DNA of 64,000 nucleotides from Sulfurovum sp. TSL6 (GCF_019972115.1 NZ_BPFJ01000002.1:558001-622000), one strand, 5' to 3'; positions 17,759 to 27,795 are shown, counted from the first letter of the stretch. A program made the numbers and translations. Notes: generated by a model from the sequence alone, not told the origin.

Positions 17759-18988
17759 TTATCTGTCAACTTCACCGAATACGATGTTGGTAGTACCAAT
17801 GATCGTAACGACGTCTGCTATGTATGTACCCACAAGAAGCTCTTGAAGAAGTCCTGTATGGAAGAAACTTGGTGCTCTACACTTAAGTCTGTAAGCATAG
17901 GGCTCACCCTCTGACTTGATGTAAAAACCAAGTTCACCTTTTGGTGATTCGGTAGGCACATAAACTTCACCTTTTGGTGGTCTCATACCTTGAGTTACCA
18001 ATACAAAGTGTTGCATCAATGCATAGTTTTGTGTCATGATCTCTTCTTTTGTTGCTGAGATATACTGTGGTGAATGTGCCATAAGTTGAGGCTCAGTCTC
18101 ATCATACATAGGGATAAGTTGTCTGATGATTCTTGTAGATTGTCTTATCTCTTCCATATAGAGTCTATAACGTCCGTATGAATCACATCTTTCACTTACA
18201 GGAATATCAAAATCAAGCTCTGAATAGAGTTCATAAGGTTCTTCTTTTCTGATATCATACTTCACACCAGAACCTCTTAGCATAGGACCTGTACACCCCC
18301 AGGAAAGTGCATCTTCAGCAGAGATAACCCCCACATCTTCCAAACGCATTTTCCAGATACGGTTTTCGGTAAGAAGTGCTTCATAAGTATGCTCTACTTC
18401 ATAATCCACTTTATCACAGAATGCAGCAATATTCTCTAACCAACCTTCAGGAAGGTCAAGCGGAACACCACCGATACGTACTGCAGAGTGTGTCAATCTT
18501 GCACCACAATAATCTTCCATGAGGTCCATTGCAAATTCACGTTCACGGAATGCATAAAGGAAGACTGACATTGCACCAACATCCAGGGCATGCGTTGCGA
18601 TAAAGAATAGGTGTGAAATAGTACGGTTCAGCTCAAGTAACATCGTTCTGATCACTTGTGCACGTCTTGGCGCTTCTACACCGATAAGCTTTTCAACAGC
18701 CAATGCATACGCATAGTTGTTTGAAGTTGACGCAATATAGTCAAGTCTGTCTGTTGTTGGCAAAAACTCATTATACGTCATGTTTTCTGCCATCTTTTCG
18801 ATACCTCTGTGAAGGTAACCGATATCCGGATAGGCTTTAATTACTTGCTCACCGTCGAGTTCAAGCACTAGTCTTAACTGACCGTGTGCCGAAGGGTGTT
18901 GAGGACCAAAATTGATAACCATTGTGTTGTCGTCACGCTCAAAATTGAGGTTCTCAAAAAATGGTGTTAATTTATTAGCTACTTGCAT
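17759..18988 (-). CDS. nuoD: Complex I quinone-site subunit NuoD
   Basis: The 409-residue subunit shows [11 protein letters not shown] (about residues 26-36), whose His and the following residues line the quinone pocket. RGIEKMAE, the GVRIGG-type turn [11 protein letters not shown] and the C-terminal [18 protein letters not shown] are also present. It is separate from NuoC, not fused as in Escherichia. The short spacings to nuoC (eight bases) and the NuoE-like gene (nine bases) indicate a single transcript. Confidence 0.96.
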   Translation of the reverse strand: MQVANKLTPFFENLNFERDDNTMVINFGPQHPSAHGQLRLVLELDGEQVIKAYPDIGYLHRGIEKMAENMTYNEFLPTTDRLDYIASTSNNYAYALAVEKLIGVEAPRRAQVIRTMLLELNRTISHLFFIATHALDVGAMSVFLYAFREREFAMDLMEDYCGARLTHSAVRIGGVPLDLPEGWLENIAAFCDKVDYEVEHTYEALLTENRIWKMRLEDVGVISAEDALSWGCTGPMLRGSGVKYDIRKEEPYELYSELDFDIPVSERCDSYGRYRLYMEEIRQSTRIIRQLIPMYDETEPQLMAHSPQYISATKEEIMTQNYALMQHFVLVTQGMRPPKGEVYVPTESPKGELGFYIKSEGEPYAYRLKCRAPSFFHTGLLQELLVGTYIADVVTIIGTTNIVFGEVDR

Positions 18989-18996
18989 CGGCTCCC

Positions 18997-19779
18997 CTAT
19001 TTTCTTTCGTCTAATTGCTTAGACCCTTTTTTATTATAGTTTACTAAGAATGTTTCACTATATTCAACTGCTTGTTCTTTTTCACCTTCAGAAATATCTG
19101 CACCGAATGGTACTTCATATCCTACTCTTGAGAAACGTTTTGTATCGTGTCTGTCTATTTTTGCAGGATCTCTGTTTTCTGGTCCTATGATGTCTCTGTA
19201 TTCTTTTCCAAAGATTTTATCTACTTCATACCATGAAGCGAACTCATCTCCAAAGAGAGGATATGTTTTAAGTAACGGATGTCCTTCCCAGTCATCAGGC
19301 ATAATGATACGCTTAAGGAATGGATGATTGTTTACTTTGATACCGAACATATCAAACATTTCACGTTCTGCAAAGTTTGCAGACTTGAAAAGAGGTTCAA
19401 CACTTTCAATCGCTTCACCTTTTTTAAGACGGCATACAACCCTTACTCTTTTGGCTTCATTGACATTAAGAAGTTGGTAAAAAAGTTCAAATTCTCCGTC
19501 TTTAGCCAAATAGTCTACAGCAGATTGCTCAGAACACTGTGTATATCCGCATTTTTCTTTCAGTGTTTTAAGTACAGCAAAGTTTGTTGTTGCATCAATA
19601 TGTACAACCAATTGTCCGATCTCAACATAGGTTTCTTTTGCCAAGTCTCCCAGTGCTGTCACTACTGCTGCGAAATGCTCATCTTCTACTTCACTTCTAG
19701 GTACACGTGGTGCTACCCAGAATCTGTCTGTATAGTAAGCCTTCCCTTGAACGTTATCTTTTGGTACGTATTTTCTCAT
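18997..19779 (-). CDS. nuoC: Complex I subunit NuoC
   Basis: The 260-residue hydrophilic subunit of the Q-module contains the 30-kDa-subunit signature ERE(M/I)FDMFGI with [18 protein letters not shown] after it (about residues 139-168). The N-terminal 40 and the C-terminal 40 residues are extensions typical of this phylum's longer NuoC. The start codon overlaps the nuoB stop as TAATG. Confidence 0.95.
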   Translation of the reverse strand: MRKYVPKDNVQGKAYYTDRFWVAPRVPRSEVEDEHFAAVVTALGDLAKETYVEIGQLVVHIDATTNFAVLKTLKEKCGYTQCSEQSAVDYLAKDGEFELFYQLLNVNEAKRVRVVCRLKKGEAIESVEPLFKSANFAEREMFDMFGIKVNNHPFLKRIIMPDDWEGHPLLKTYPLFGDEFASWYEVDKIFGKEYRDIIGPENRDPAKIDRHDTKRFSRVGYEVPFGADISEGEKEQAVEYSETFLVNYNKKGSKQLDERK

Positions 19780-20321
19780 TAGATTAACCTCGCTCTTTTA
19801 CCCGTTTGATTGGTCAAGTCTTGTTTTGTGTTTTTCTTCATATCTGCAGACTCTTTACGAATCTTCTTCTGAAGCATCATCAGTGCATACTGAAGTGTCT
19901 CAGGTCTTGGTGCACACCCTGGAAGATAGATGTCAACAGGGATGATACGATCCACACCTTGTACTGTTGCATAGGTGTTGAACATACCGCCGGTATTTGC
20001 ACATGACCCCATAGATATCACCCATTTAGGCTCTGTCATCTGGTCATACAGTCTTCTGGCAAACTCAGAGTGCTTTTTAGAAAGTGTTCCTGCCAAGATC
20101 ATTACGTCTGCCTGTCTTGGAGAAGCTCTAAAGATCGTTCCCATTCTATCGAAGTCATAACGGGATGCTCCCGATGCCATCATTTCGATCGCACAACATG
20201 CGAGTCCATAAGTAAGCGGCCAAAGCGAGTTCGAACGCCCCCAGTTTACGAGTTTATCTACCGAAGTCAATGCTATCGGTAAGCCAGCAGAACTGGCATA
20301 GTTTACTTGATGCTGTGCCAT
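19779..20321 (-). CDS. nuoB: Complex I subunit NuoB (cluster N2)
   Basis: The 180-residue subunit binds the terminal [4Fe-4S] cluster N2. The tandem cysteines in [10 protein letters not shown] (about 40-49), MGSCANTGG (about 105-113) and PGCAPRPE (about 134-141) are all present. The first codons overlap nuoA by 19 bases, and the last overlap nuoC. Confidence 0.96.
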   Translation of the reverse strand: MAQHQVNYASSAGLPIALTSVDKLVNWGRSNSLWPLTYGLACCAIEMMASGASRYDFDRMGTIFRASPRQADVMILAGTLSKKHSEFARRLYDQMTEPKWVISMGSCANTGGMFNTYATVQGVDRIIPVDIYLPGCAPRPETLQYALMMLQKKIRKESADMKKNTKQDLTNQTGKRARLI

Positions 20322-20692
20322 TCAAGTGCTCCTTTTTTCCATGCGTATACGAAACCAATCGTAAGTAATAATATAAAGAGTATCATCTCAGCAAAACCAA
20401 ACCAACCAAGCAATTTAAAGTCAATCGCCCAAGGGAACATAAAGATAATCTCAACATCAAACAAGATAAACAAAAGTGCTATCAGATAAAACTGTGCAGA
20501 AATGGTGTTAGGTTGCTTCGTTACCTCTGGTCCACATTCGTATATACTTAACTTAAGTCTTTCCGTATCAAGCCGTGCAAATTTTCTACTAACGAAACGT
20601 GCAGCCCATAGCGTCGCTGGGAACGCCACGGCTGTCAACGCAAATAGAACAAATACACCGAAATATGGATGTTCTGTAATTACATGAGTCAT
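20303..20692 (-). CDS. nuoA: Complex I membrane subunit NuoA
   Basis: The protein has 129 residues from ATG 20692, chosen because AAAGGG lies at the right distance upstream. A longer in-frame start at 20758 would add a basic segment with no ribosome site. Three hydrophobic helices are visible, with the acidic YECG motif in the loop after helix 1 (ECGPE) and a conserved acid in helix 2 ([13 protein letters not shown]). It is the first gene of the nuo cluster, so the promoter must lie in the region shared with the rhodanese gene. Confidence 0.93.
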   Translation of the reverse strand: MTHVITEHPYFGVFVLFALTAVAFPATLWAARFVSRKFARLDTERLKLSIYECGPEVTKQPNTISAQFYLIALLFILFDVEIIFMFPWAIDFKLLGWFGFAEMILFILLLTIGFVYAWKKGALEWHSIK

Positions 20693-20975
20693 TTTAATCC
20701 CTTTAATTTCATAATTCTCTTTAAAAAACAAGCAACGCTCGTTTTTAATTCCTCTCACTAAAGCTTGCCTTAGGCTTAAGTTTTCACTTGCTTCTGTCAG
20801 TAGAGAGATTCCTTTAGAATATTTGCTTCATATTATCTAAAAGATGATTAAAAGATTTTGGAGGACTTTATCCTTTAGGTGATTACTCTTTAGTATGTAA
20901 CGAGATGTAACTATGCATAAAGAAAATAGCGCTACAATATCAAATGAAATTATAATAACTATAAGGGTTAACAGA
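20693..20975. promoter_or_regulatory. Divergent promoter region of nuoA and the rhodanese gene
   Basis: This 283-bp region lies between nuoA (minus) and a membrane rhodanese (plus). Ribosome sites AAAGGG for nuoA and TAAGGG for the rhodanese are at the two ends. AT-rich blocks could hold the promoters, but I could not assign a specific -10 or operator. A long in-frame extension of the rhodanese frame (from 20913) crosses this region and is judged untranslated. Confidence 0.5.
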
Positions 20976-21389
20976 GTGAACTTTCCTAAAAACTATATCA
21001 ATGTACTATACTGGATCGCCATGGCAGGCTTACTCTTTTGGTTTGCCTACTCCAAAGGATGGATACTTGCCAATTTTGAATCTATCGATGCCAAACAAGC
21101 CATACATTTACTGGAAAATGATGATAATGTAACACTGCTAGATGTGAGAACGATACCAGAGTATAAAAGTGGACATCTCAGAGGTGCGACGCTTATTCCC
21201 GTACAGGCGCTCAGTCAAAACCTCGGTATGCTCAAACAGGATAAAGACAAAAAGATCATCGTCTATTGCAGAACAGGAAGTAGAAGCGTATCTGCATCCC
21301 GCATATTGGAAGAAAATGGCTTTACCCCGCTGAATGTCAAAGGCGGGATCATCCAATTGATCGGTGCTGGAGCTACACTCGAAAAATAA
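20976..21389 (+). CDS. Membrane-anchored rhodanese-domain protein
   Basis: The protein has 137 residues from GTG 20976, which has TAAGGG eight bases upstream; an ATG at 20913 lacks a ribosome site. Residues 9-24 form one membrane helix, followed by a single rhodanese domain. The active-site loop is YCRTGSRS with the catalytic Cys near residue 101, and the LLDVR strand comes before it. The family handles sulfane sulfur or similar thiol chemistry. It diverges from nuoA and ends six bases before a convergent gene. Its substrate cannot be told from sequence. Confidence 0.82.
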   Translation: MNFPKNYINVLYWIAMAGLLFWFAYSKGWILANFESIDAKQAIHLLENDDNVTLLDVRTIPEYKSGHLRGATLIPVQALSQNLGMLKQDKDKKIIVYCRTGSRSVSASRILEENGFTPLNVKGGIIQLIGAGATLEK

Positions 21390-21395
21390 CGCTAC

Positions 21396-22664
21396 CTATG
21401 CCCCACATTCTATACAGTACTGAATGTGTTTAGGTGTTCTTTTGTGACATGCGCTGCACACCCTGTTGAGTTCCTCTTGACAAAAACCACAATAGTTTTT
21501 ACTATAATCCACCCTGTTTTTACAATTTGGACATCTGCTTTGATTATAGGCATCGATATAAAGGGTCTTTTCTCTCAACTCTTGTCTTAATTTTTCTCTC
21601 TTGGAAACACTTCTTTGTATCAAGAAAATAACCAAACCGATACTTACAATACCAAGCAACATCAAGAAATAGTATCCCAAGAATATAAACCCATATTCAT
21701 ATAAAAAAGTAATGATCTTCTCTAAAAATCTGCGCGGGATAATATGAAAGATCAAGCGCAACACGTCAATAAATATAGGAAGCAAAGTAATGATAATGAT
21801 ATGAGTACTGATCAATGTGATCAGCTTATTTGGCACGGATATTTTTCTTTCAGGCCTTGTAGAGAATCTATAGGCCAGTAAAGATAAAAGTAATAAAGGC
21901 AGTGTAAATTTTAATAAATAGAGGAAAGAGACAAAGGGTTGCCAAAATGCATAAGAATCGTACTCTTTTTTGAATGTATCCTTATTGTTATTCACAAAAT
22001 CAACATATTGTTGGTAGCCTTTATACGTAGATACTTTCTTGATCTCTTTGATCTGCCTATCGATATTTTTCTCTTTTTCCAGCAAACCATAGTATTTATC
22101 TCTAATCTTCTTATCTCTATCTTGTTCAGTAAAAGAGATTTTTTCAAACAAAGCAGTATTATATCTTTTTTCGATGCTATTGATTTCAGAGACAACATTT
22201 CGTTTGTCATTTCTTAGGTTATTTTTGAGTTCTTTGTTGTTTTTAAATTCATCAGATTGAGCAAAAACAGCTATTTTCTTATAAAGTTCTGTACATATTG
22301 GAGCCATTCTTTTGTCATGGTAGGTTTGGATCTTTTTGCCACTGTAATATTCTGAATGAGTAGGGATATAAAAAGAGACATACTCCGAAAAAGGAAACCT
22401 ATCATAGGTATATCCTCTCGTTGCACTATTCCAGACGCTATTTTTATATTTTGGGTCAAAATGATTTTTACATTGATAGGGATATTTTACATTTAACGTG
22501 GGAGACATATTTTTTTCAGAGTCAATCCCCGTTAAGATCGTAATCAATAAAAAGATATCTAAAATGATGATCAAAAGTATGGAAAACTTAGAAAATGGTT
22601 CATTGTTGAACGTAAATAAAGTTGACTTGGTTTTGGTCATGAATGACCTTATATAAGAAAACAT
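21396..22664 (-). CDS. Membrane protein with C-terminal double zinc ribbon, unknown function
   Basis: The 422-residue protein is of unknown function. It has one hydrophobic helix near residues 30-45, then about 190 mostly charged, coiled-coil-prone residues (110-230). Three further hydrophobic segments follow (about 235-350). The cytoplasmic tail has paired CxxC motifs (CPNC, CGFC, CSAC, CIEC; about 380-421), typical of a double zinc ribbon. It is 27 bases downstream of an AAA+ ATPase gene on the same strand, suggesting a shared transcript. No catalytic motif is visible. Confidence 0.65.
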   Translation of the reverse strand: MFSYIRSFMTKTKSTLFTFNNEPFSKFSILLIIILDIFLLITILTGIDSEKNMSPTLNVKYPYQCKNHFDPKYKNSVWNSATRGYTYDRFPFSEYVSFYIPTHSEYYSGKKIQTYHDKRMAPICTELYKKIAVFAQSDEFKNNKELKNNLRNDKRNVVSEINSIEKRYNTALFEKISFTEQDRDKKIRDKYYGLLEKEKNIDRQIKEIKKVSTYKGYQQYVDFVNNNKDTFKKEYDSYAFWQPFVSFLYLLKFTLPLLLLSLLAYRFSTRPERKISVPNKLITLISTHIIIITLLPIFIDVLRLIFHIIPRRFLEKIITFLYEYGFIFLGYYFLMLLGIVSIGLVIFLIQRSVSKREKLRQELREKTLYIDAYNQSRCPNCKNRVDYSKNYCGFCQEELNRVCSACHKRTPKHIQYCIECGA

Positions 22665-22691
22665 CTAACGCCTTTCATTGAATAGGTAAAA

Positions 22692-24425
22692 CTACACTTT
22701 AAAGCCCATACTCTTTGACCCTTCAAAGCTCGAACCAAGCTCTTTTTCGATCTCTTCAAGGAAGTCTTGATTTCCAAATACACTCTCTTCACGTACAGCG
22801 ACTTTATAGGCTGTATTTTTGATGATAAGATTGATCTGTCCACCGGTAAGTTCGTATTTGGCAAGCTCTGACATCTCAAACCCTTCTTCATAATCTGCAT
22901 TTTCAGGAAGCATGAACTGCCAAAGTCTAAGACGCTGTTTTTTCCCTGGTTTTTTGAATTCTATCTTGTAATTGAAACGTCTTGAAAACGCTTTATCTAT
23001 GTTACCAAGCAAATTGGTGGTAGCGATAAGTATGCCTTCAAATTTTTCTATCTGTTCAAGGAAGATATTTTGCATCTGGTTATGCATTTTATCTGCCGAA
23101 CTTCCTGTTCCTTCACTTCTTGCACTCAAAAACTGATCGGCTTCATTCAGTAGTAAAATAGGATTTACTTTTGCTTTTGCACTTAACTCTTTAAAGTCAT
23201 CAAATATCTTACGTACATTCTTTTCACTCTCCCCTACATACATCGAGAGGATCTTAGAACAGTCAAATGAGAGTATAGGGCGTTTGAGTGTTTTAGCCAG
23301 ACTCATCGCTGTCATTGTTTTACCTGTACCTGCAGCCCCATAAAAAATAATACGTGCATCGATACCTTTACGTTTGTCTTTAATACCCCACTCTCTGAGT
23401 TTTTTAAACACCTCTTTGTCAACTTGTTTGACAACATTTTGTAATGTCTCTCTTGTTTTAGGATGCAAGACCACATCGTCCAAAGTAGTTACAGGTTTCA
23501 GATACTCAAAAAGCTCTTGTTCCTGAACCAATGCATCCAACTTGAGTTTTGTTACTTTTTTACTTTTTTTAGGATGTATGATACGTTGCATCACCTCTTC
23601 TTGTAGATAAAAAGACCGACTCACCCCACCAAACATGTTCAGTATCTCTTCATAGTCAATGATGTCTTCATTGATGAGTTTTGCACCATCTTCAAGCAAC
23701 GCACGGTTTTTTATTTTTTCGTACTCATCAAAGCTGATAAGTTCTATCAGCGTATTCATGTCCCTAAATTGCCCTTCTCCGCCACTATACTCTTCTTTAA
23801 GTAATGCCAGGAAAATTCGTTTTTCTTTTTCATCAAGTCCTTTTTCTTTAAAAAACTCTTCTACGACAATGGGTGATTTTGTCATTTTGACACGTTCTTC
23901 AATGCGTGTTGTCAAAAGTGTCAATTTGTTTTTCAAACGTCCTATGCTCAGTGAATTATCTGCAAAACCTTGTTTAAATGTAGCGATTTTATGTAAAAGT
24001 GACACCATATCAAACTGATCTTGAAGGTACTCCAGGTGATCTGTATAAGGTTTGACTTCGGGAAGGAAAATTTCCAATGAGCCCTCTTCTAGCAGACGTA
24101 GTAAAGAGATACTTGGTGTGACAGAAGTGCTGAGCAGTTCCAACTTGGATGCTTCATGTGCTTTGACCTGTCCAAAACTTACTTGGATCATCCATCCTAG
24201 GTCCAAAAGATTTTTGATCGATCCGAGTTTTTCCAGATAAACATACCCCTCTGATGAAAAATTCTCTTGCAGTATTTCCAGTACAGAGATCTCTTCCAGC
24301 CCTGCCACATAACGTTTACAGATATACTGTACCAGAGATGCTTCTTCTTCTGTACATTTCAAATGTTCAAAAATGGCTGTCTTCTTCACATCTTTTGTTT
24401 CAATAAAGTCAATAAGGTATTTCAA
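22692..24425 (-). CDS. AAA+ family ATPase, unknown substrate
   Basis: The 577-residue protein has an alpha-helical N-terminal half without recognisable domains (1-300) and a C-terminal AAA module (about 325-560). Walker A is GAAGTGKT. Walker B reads ILLLNEADQ, with Asn in place of the usual first Asp but the catalytic Glu retained. The arginine-finger region is AFSRRFNYKIEF. This variant is found in a group of classical AAA proteins that remodel other proteins. The neighbour downstream is a zinc-ribbon membrane protein that could be its partner, an inference from adjacency only. Confidence 0.75.
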   Translation of the reverse strand: MKYLIDFIETKDVKKTAIFEHLKCTEEEASLVQYICKRYVAGLEEISVLEILQENFSSEGYVYLEKLGSIKNLLDLGWMIQVSFGQVKAHEASKLELLSTSVTPSISLLRLLEEGSLEIFLPEVKPYTDHLEYLQDQFDMVSLLHKIATFKQGFADNSLSIGRLKNKLTLLTTRIEERVKMTKSPIVVEEFFKEKGLDEKEKRIFLALLKEEYSGGEGQFRDMNTLIELISFDEYEKIKNRALLEDGAKLINEDIIDYEEILNMFGGVSRSFYLQEEVMQRIIHPKKSKKVTKLKLDALVQEQELFEYLKPVTTLDDVVLHPKTRETLQNVVKQVDKEVFKKLREWGIKDKRKGIDARIIFYGAAGTGKTMTAMSLAKTLKRPILSFDCSKILSMYVGESEKNVRKIFDDFKELSAKAKVNPILLLNEADQFLSARSEGTGSSADKMHNQMQNIFLEQIEKFEGILIATTNLLGNIDKAFSRRFNYKIEFKKPGKKQRLRLWQFMLPENADYEEGFEMSELAKYELTGGQINLIIKNTAYKVAVREESVFGNQDFLEEIEKELGSSFEGSKSMGFKV

Positions 24426-24515
24426 TGCGTGTTCCTAATAGTTGATAATAATTTGAGTATAACAAATATTTGCTATACTTTGAGTAATACATGAATGTGC
24501 AAAAAAGGAGAACAG

Positions 24516-24593
24516 ATGGGTATCGTCTTGATGATGACTGTAACACACTCTATAGTAATGGCTGAGCCTATCTGTACTGGAGATAGTAAATAA
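24516..24593 (+). CDS. Possible 25-residue leader peptide upstream of ptsHI
   Basis: A short open frame has a strong AAGGAG ribosome site five bases before its ATG. It encodes 25 residues: a hydrophobic, methionine-rich core followed by AEPICTGDSK, like a tiny signal peptide. Its TAA is followed at once, in the same frame, by the GTG start of the HPr-EI gene. It could be a coupling leader, or the remnant of a larger exported protein. Confidence 0.45.
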   Translation: MGIVLMMTVTHSIVMAEPICTGDSK

Positions 24594-26423
24594 GTGATGT
24601 ACCTGTTTAAAAATCTGTTTTCGAAACCTCTTTCTGTACCACTTTCTGTCACCTCAAATAATGGATTTCATCTTAGGCCCGTTGCACAATTTGCTACTTT
24701 AGCCAAATCATTTCCCTGTCAGATCACTGCCACCTTTCACAACAAAAGTGTCGACGCAAAAGGTGTCAACACTTTACTTTCACTCTCTTTAGAAAAAGGA
24801 GATACTTTTATTTTGGTTGCCAAAGGGGAAAAGGCAGAGGTAGCCCTTGAAAAACTTCAACTGCTTTTTGAAACACTGATGCAAGAGGATAAAGAGATCC
24901 AAAAAATAGAAAAGAGTGCATACAGTTATGAAGGTTCTGTCATAGAAGGAGAAATCATCTCTGAGGGCATTGCCATTGCTCCTACCTACACCTATCATAC
25001 GACAAAGGTGCAGCATCAAAGTGAGATGGACTTTAGAACTGCTCTCTCTCAAAGTACCAAAGAACTCGAAACACTCTATCGCAACAAAGAAGATGATGAA
25101 AATTCTGCTATCTACCTTGCACAAAAAGAACTTCTGATCTCACTAGGCACACACTGTCAAACTTTGACAGAACTTGAAGAGAAAGTTGAAGAAGAATCCA
25201 GAAAACTTGTAGGGACAAAACTTGATACTAAAACAAGTGATTATCAAGATATACTTCAACGTGTCAAAAAACATTTGGGGTTAGAAATAAAAGTCACTTT
25301 TCCAGATACCCCCTTTATATTGCTATGTAATGACCTGCTTCCCAGCGAGATAGACCAACTGCAGCAGACAAAGGTGGAAGGCGTGATCTTAAAAGAGACT
25401 TCTATGAACTCCCATACGGCTATCTTGCTTCGTGCTTCTGGTATCTGTTCTCTTATTGCAGATACCCAAAACCTTGTCGAAAATGAGACTGTCATACTCG
25501 ATACATACTCCGGCGTGATCATTCAAGACCCAAGTGCCCACGATCTGCAAAAAGCTAGAGAACGTTTAAGCAAAGAGAGTGTACAAAAAGCGCTCTCTGC
25601 CAAAAAACGTTTTGAACCGGCAACCACACAAAATGGTAGACATATCAAGGTATTTGCCAACGCTGCCGACATTAACACAGCCAAAGCAGCAAAAGAAGAA
25701 GGAGCGGAAGGCATAGGTCTTTTACGTTCAGAATTTTTATTTAAGGATGTCAAACCCTCTTTGGGAAAACAGCAAAATGCCTACAAAGAGATCTTTGAAC
25801 TGTTTGATGATATCACAGTACGTACACTGGATGTAGGCGGGGACAAAGCCCTGCCTTATATACAGATACCTACGGAGGACAACCCTTTTTTAGGTATACG
25901 CGGTGTACGTCTATTCCATACGCATCCTGAACTCTTGGAAGAACAACTACTTGCGATTTTTCTGGCTGCAGAAAATAAACGTGTAAAGATCATGTTCCCG
26001 ATGATCAGCTCTGTGGAAGAATTTAAACAAACAAAATCCTTTGCGCAAAGCGTAGCTCAAAAACACAAGCTTGATATTTCACACCTTCATTTTGGTATCA
26101 TGATAGAAGTACCATCGGTACTTTTCTTACTGGAATCATTTAATGATGTCGTAGATTTCTACTCTATCGGTACCAATGACCTTATACAGTACCTTTTTGC
26201 CATAGAAAGAACACATCCTCTTCTCAAAGCGGATGCACTCTCTCCCGCAGTATTTTCTGCTATTGAGATCATTCTTCATAAAGCAACTAAACCTGTAAGT
26301 ATCTGCGGTGAACTGGCTGCAGATAAAAATGCCATACCCAAACTTTTAGATCTAGGCATGGAAACGCTCAGTGTTTCTCCCAAAAGTATCGCCCAAACAA
26401 AAGAGGAAATAAGATATGTTTAA
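24594..26423 (+). CDS. ptsI: Fused HPr-Enzyme I phosphotransferase protein
   Basis: The 609-residue protein combines the two general PTS components. Residues about 14-98 are HPr with the phosphorylated His26 in FHLRPVA. The rest is Enzyme I: a swivelling domain with the active His in NSHTAILLRA (near 280), and the PEP-binding barrel with LLRSEFLF and the later GELAAD segment. Phosphate would pass from PEP through both domains to the EIIA encoded about 4 kb away. It starts GTG-ATG with no spacing from the leader frame and overlaps nagE by eight bases. PTS proteins are uncommon in Campylobacterota, so transfer is possible. Confidence 0.88.
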   Translation: MMYLFKNLFSKPLSVPLSVTSNNGFHLRPVAQFATLAKSFPCQITATFHNKSVDAKGVNTLLSLSLEKGDTFILVAKGEKAEVALEKLQLLFETLMQEDKEIQKIEKSAYSYEGSVIEGEIISEGIAIAPTYTYHTTKVQHQSEMDFRTALSQSTKELETLYRNKEDDENSAIYLAQKELLISLGTHCQTLTELEEKVEEESRKLVGTKLDTKTSDYQDILQRVKKHLGLEIKVTFPDTPFILLCNDLLPSEIDQLQQTKVEGVILKETSMNSHTAILLRASGICSLIADTQNLVENETVILDTYSGVIIQDPSAHDLQKARERLSKESVQKALSAKKRFEPATTQNGRHIKVFANAADINTAKAAKEEGAEGIGLLRSEFLFKDVKPSLGKQQNAYKEIFELFDDITVRTLDVGGDKALPYIQIPTEDNPFLGIRGVRLFHTHPELLEEQLLAIFLAAENKRVKIMFPMISSVEEFKQTKSFAQSVAQKHKLDISHLHFGIMIEVPSVLFLLESFNDVVDFYSIGTNDLIQYLFAIERTHPLLKADALSPAVFSAIEIILHKATKPVSICGELAADKNAIPKLLDLGMETLSVSPKSIAQTKEEIRYV

Positions 26424-27795
26424 TTTACTTCAACGCATTGGTAAAGCACTGATGACCCCTATCGCAGTACTTCCGGTTGCTGCGCTTCTGCTTCGTTTAG
26501 GTTTTGGTGATATCTTTGATGGTCAAGTCGCCCTGATCATGAAAAGTGCCGGGGATGCGATCTTTTCTCATCTTGACCTGCTTTTTGGTATAGGTATCGC
26601 CTACGGACTGGCTAAAAATAATGATGGTGCAGCCGCACTAGCAGGTGCTATAGGTGTACTCATCGCTAAAGCCGTCTATCTCAGTATAGACAAAGAGGTC
26701 AATATGGGTGTCTTTGTGGGTATCATCATGGGTGTCATTGCCGGGACATTGTATAATCGTTATCATAGCATTAAACTCCCTGAGTTTTTAGGCTTCTTTG
26801 GAGGAAAACGCTTTGTTCCTATTCTGACTGCTGTGACTGCCATAGGGGTTGGTGTAGTTGCCGGCTATTTCTGGCATTTTGCGCAAAATGGTATAGACAT
26901 GTTTTCAAATGCTATCATAGGATTAAAAGAGACAGGTACATTCATCTACGGTACACTGAACCGTCTGCTCATTCCTTTAGGATTGCACCATATACTCAAC
27001 TCAGTGTTTTGGTTCCAGCTGGGGGAATACACTTATCTCAAAGAGGGTGTGGAAGTAGTGGCGAACGGAGATTTGCATCGTTTCTTTGCCGGTGATGAGA
27101 CTGCAGGTGTCTATATGTCAGGTTTTTATGTCATCATGATGTTCGGTCTGCCTGCAATGGCCTATGCGATCTATCTGAATACCCCAAAAGACTCTCGTCA
27201 AAAAGTCGGTGCCATTCTGGCTGGTGTTGCATTTACCTCATTTCTTACAGGGATTACAGAACCTTTGGAGTTTCTCTTTTTGTTTGTCGCACCTCTTCTC
27301 TTTGTTTTACACGCCCTCCTTACCGGTCTGGCCCTTGCTGTAGCACAGATGCTGGATATTCATGCAGGATTCGGGTTTTCGGCAGGCTTCATAGATTATG
27401 TGATCAACTACAAACTTGCTACCAATCCTCTGCTTATCCTCCCATTGGGGGCAGTATTCTCTCTTATTTATTTTGTCAGTTCCTACTACATGATCAAACT
27501 CTTTAAACTCAATATATTTGAAGAGATGATAGATGAAAAAACAGTCGAATCAGATGAGGAAGCAAAAGCGTTTATTGAAGCCTTGGGAGGGGAAGAAAAT
27601 ATTATTCATACCGATGCCTGCATCACTAGGTTGCGCATGCAAGTACACGATAGTTCTCTGCTTACGGACGATGCATTTATACGTTTAGGTGCAAAAGGGG
27701 TCATTCGTCCAGATAGACGCAGTATCCAAGTAGTATTGGGGACGAAAGCAGAGAGTGTCGCAGAGAAGATAAAGGCATTCTTACAAAAGGTCTAA
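26416..27795 (+). CDS. nagE: PTS EIICB permease, N-acetylglucosamine type
   Basis: The 459-residue permease has an EIIC domain with about ten hydrophobic segments (opening LQRIGKALMTPIAVLPVAAL, the glucose/GlcNAc subclass start) and ITEPLEFLF near residue 279, a sugar-binding loop. A cytoplasmic EIIB domain (about 385-459) has the phosphorylated Cys in DACITRLR. There is no fused EIIA, which agrees with the separate crr gene. GlcNAc rather than glucose is inferred from the neighbouring nagA. Confidence 0.85.
   Translation: MFNLLQRIGKALMTPIAVLPVAALLLRLGFGDIFDGQVALIMKSAGDAIFSHLDLLFGIGIAYGLAKNNDGAAALAGAIGVLIAKAVYLSIDKEVNMGVFVGIIMGVIAGTLYNRYHSIKLPEFLGFFGGKRFVPILTAVTAIGVGVVAGYFWHFAQNGIDMFSNAIIGLKETGTFIYGTLNRLLIPLGLHHILNSVFWFQLGEYTYLKEGVEVVANGDLHRFFAGDETAGVYMSGFYVIMMFGLPAMAYAIYLNTPKDSRQKVGAILAGVAFTSFLTGITEPLEFLFLFVAPLLFVLHALLTGLALAVAQMLDIHAGFGFSAGFIDYVINYKLATNPLLILPLGAVFSLIYFVSSYYMIKLFKLNIFEEMIDEKTVESDEEAKAFIEALGGEENIIHTDACITRLRMQVHDSSLLTDDAFIRLGAKGVIRPDRRSIQVVLGTKAESVAEKIKAFLQKV

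Noticed and set aside
20693-20758. Upstream start for nuoA
   Set aside because: It would add 22 basic and polar residues before the first helix and lacks a ribosome site, while ATG 20692 has AAAGGG at good spacing.
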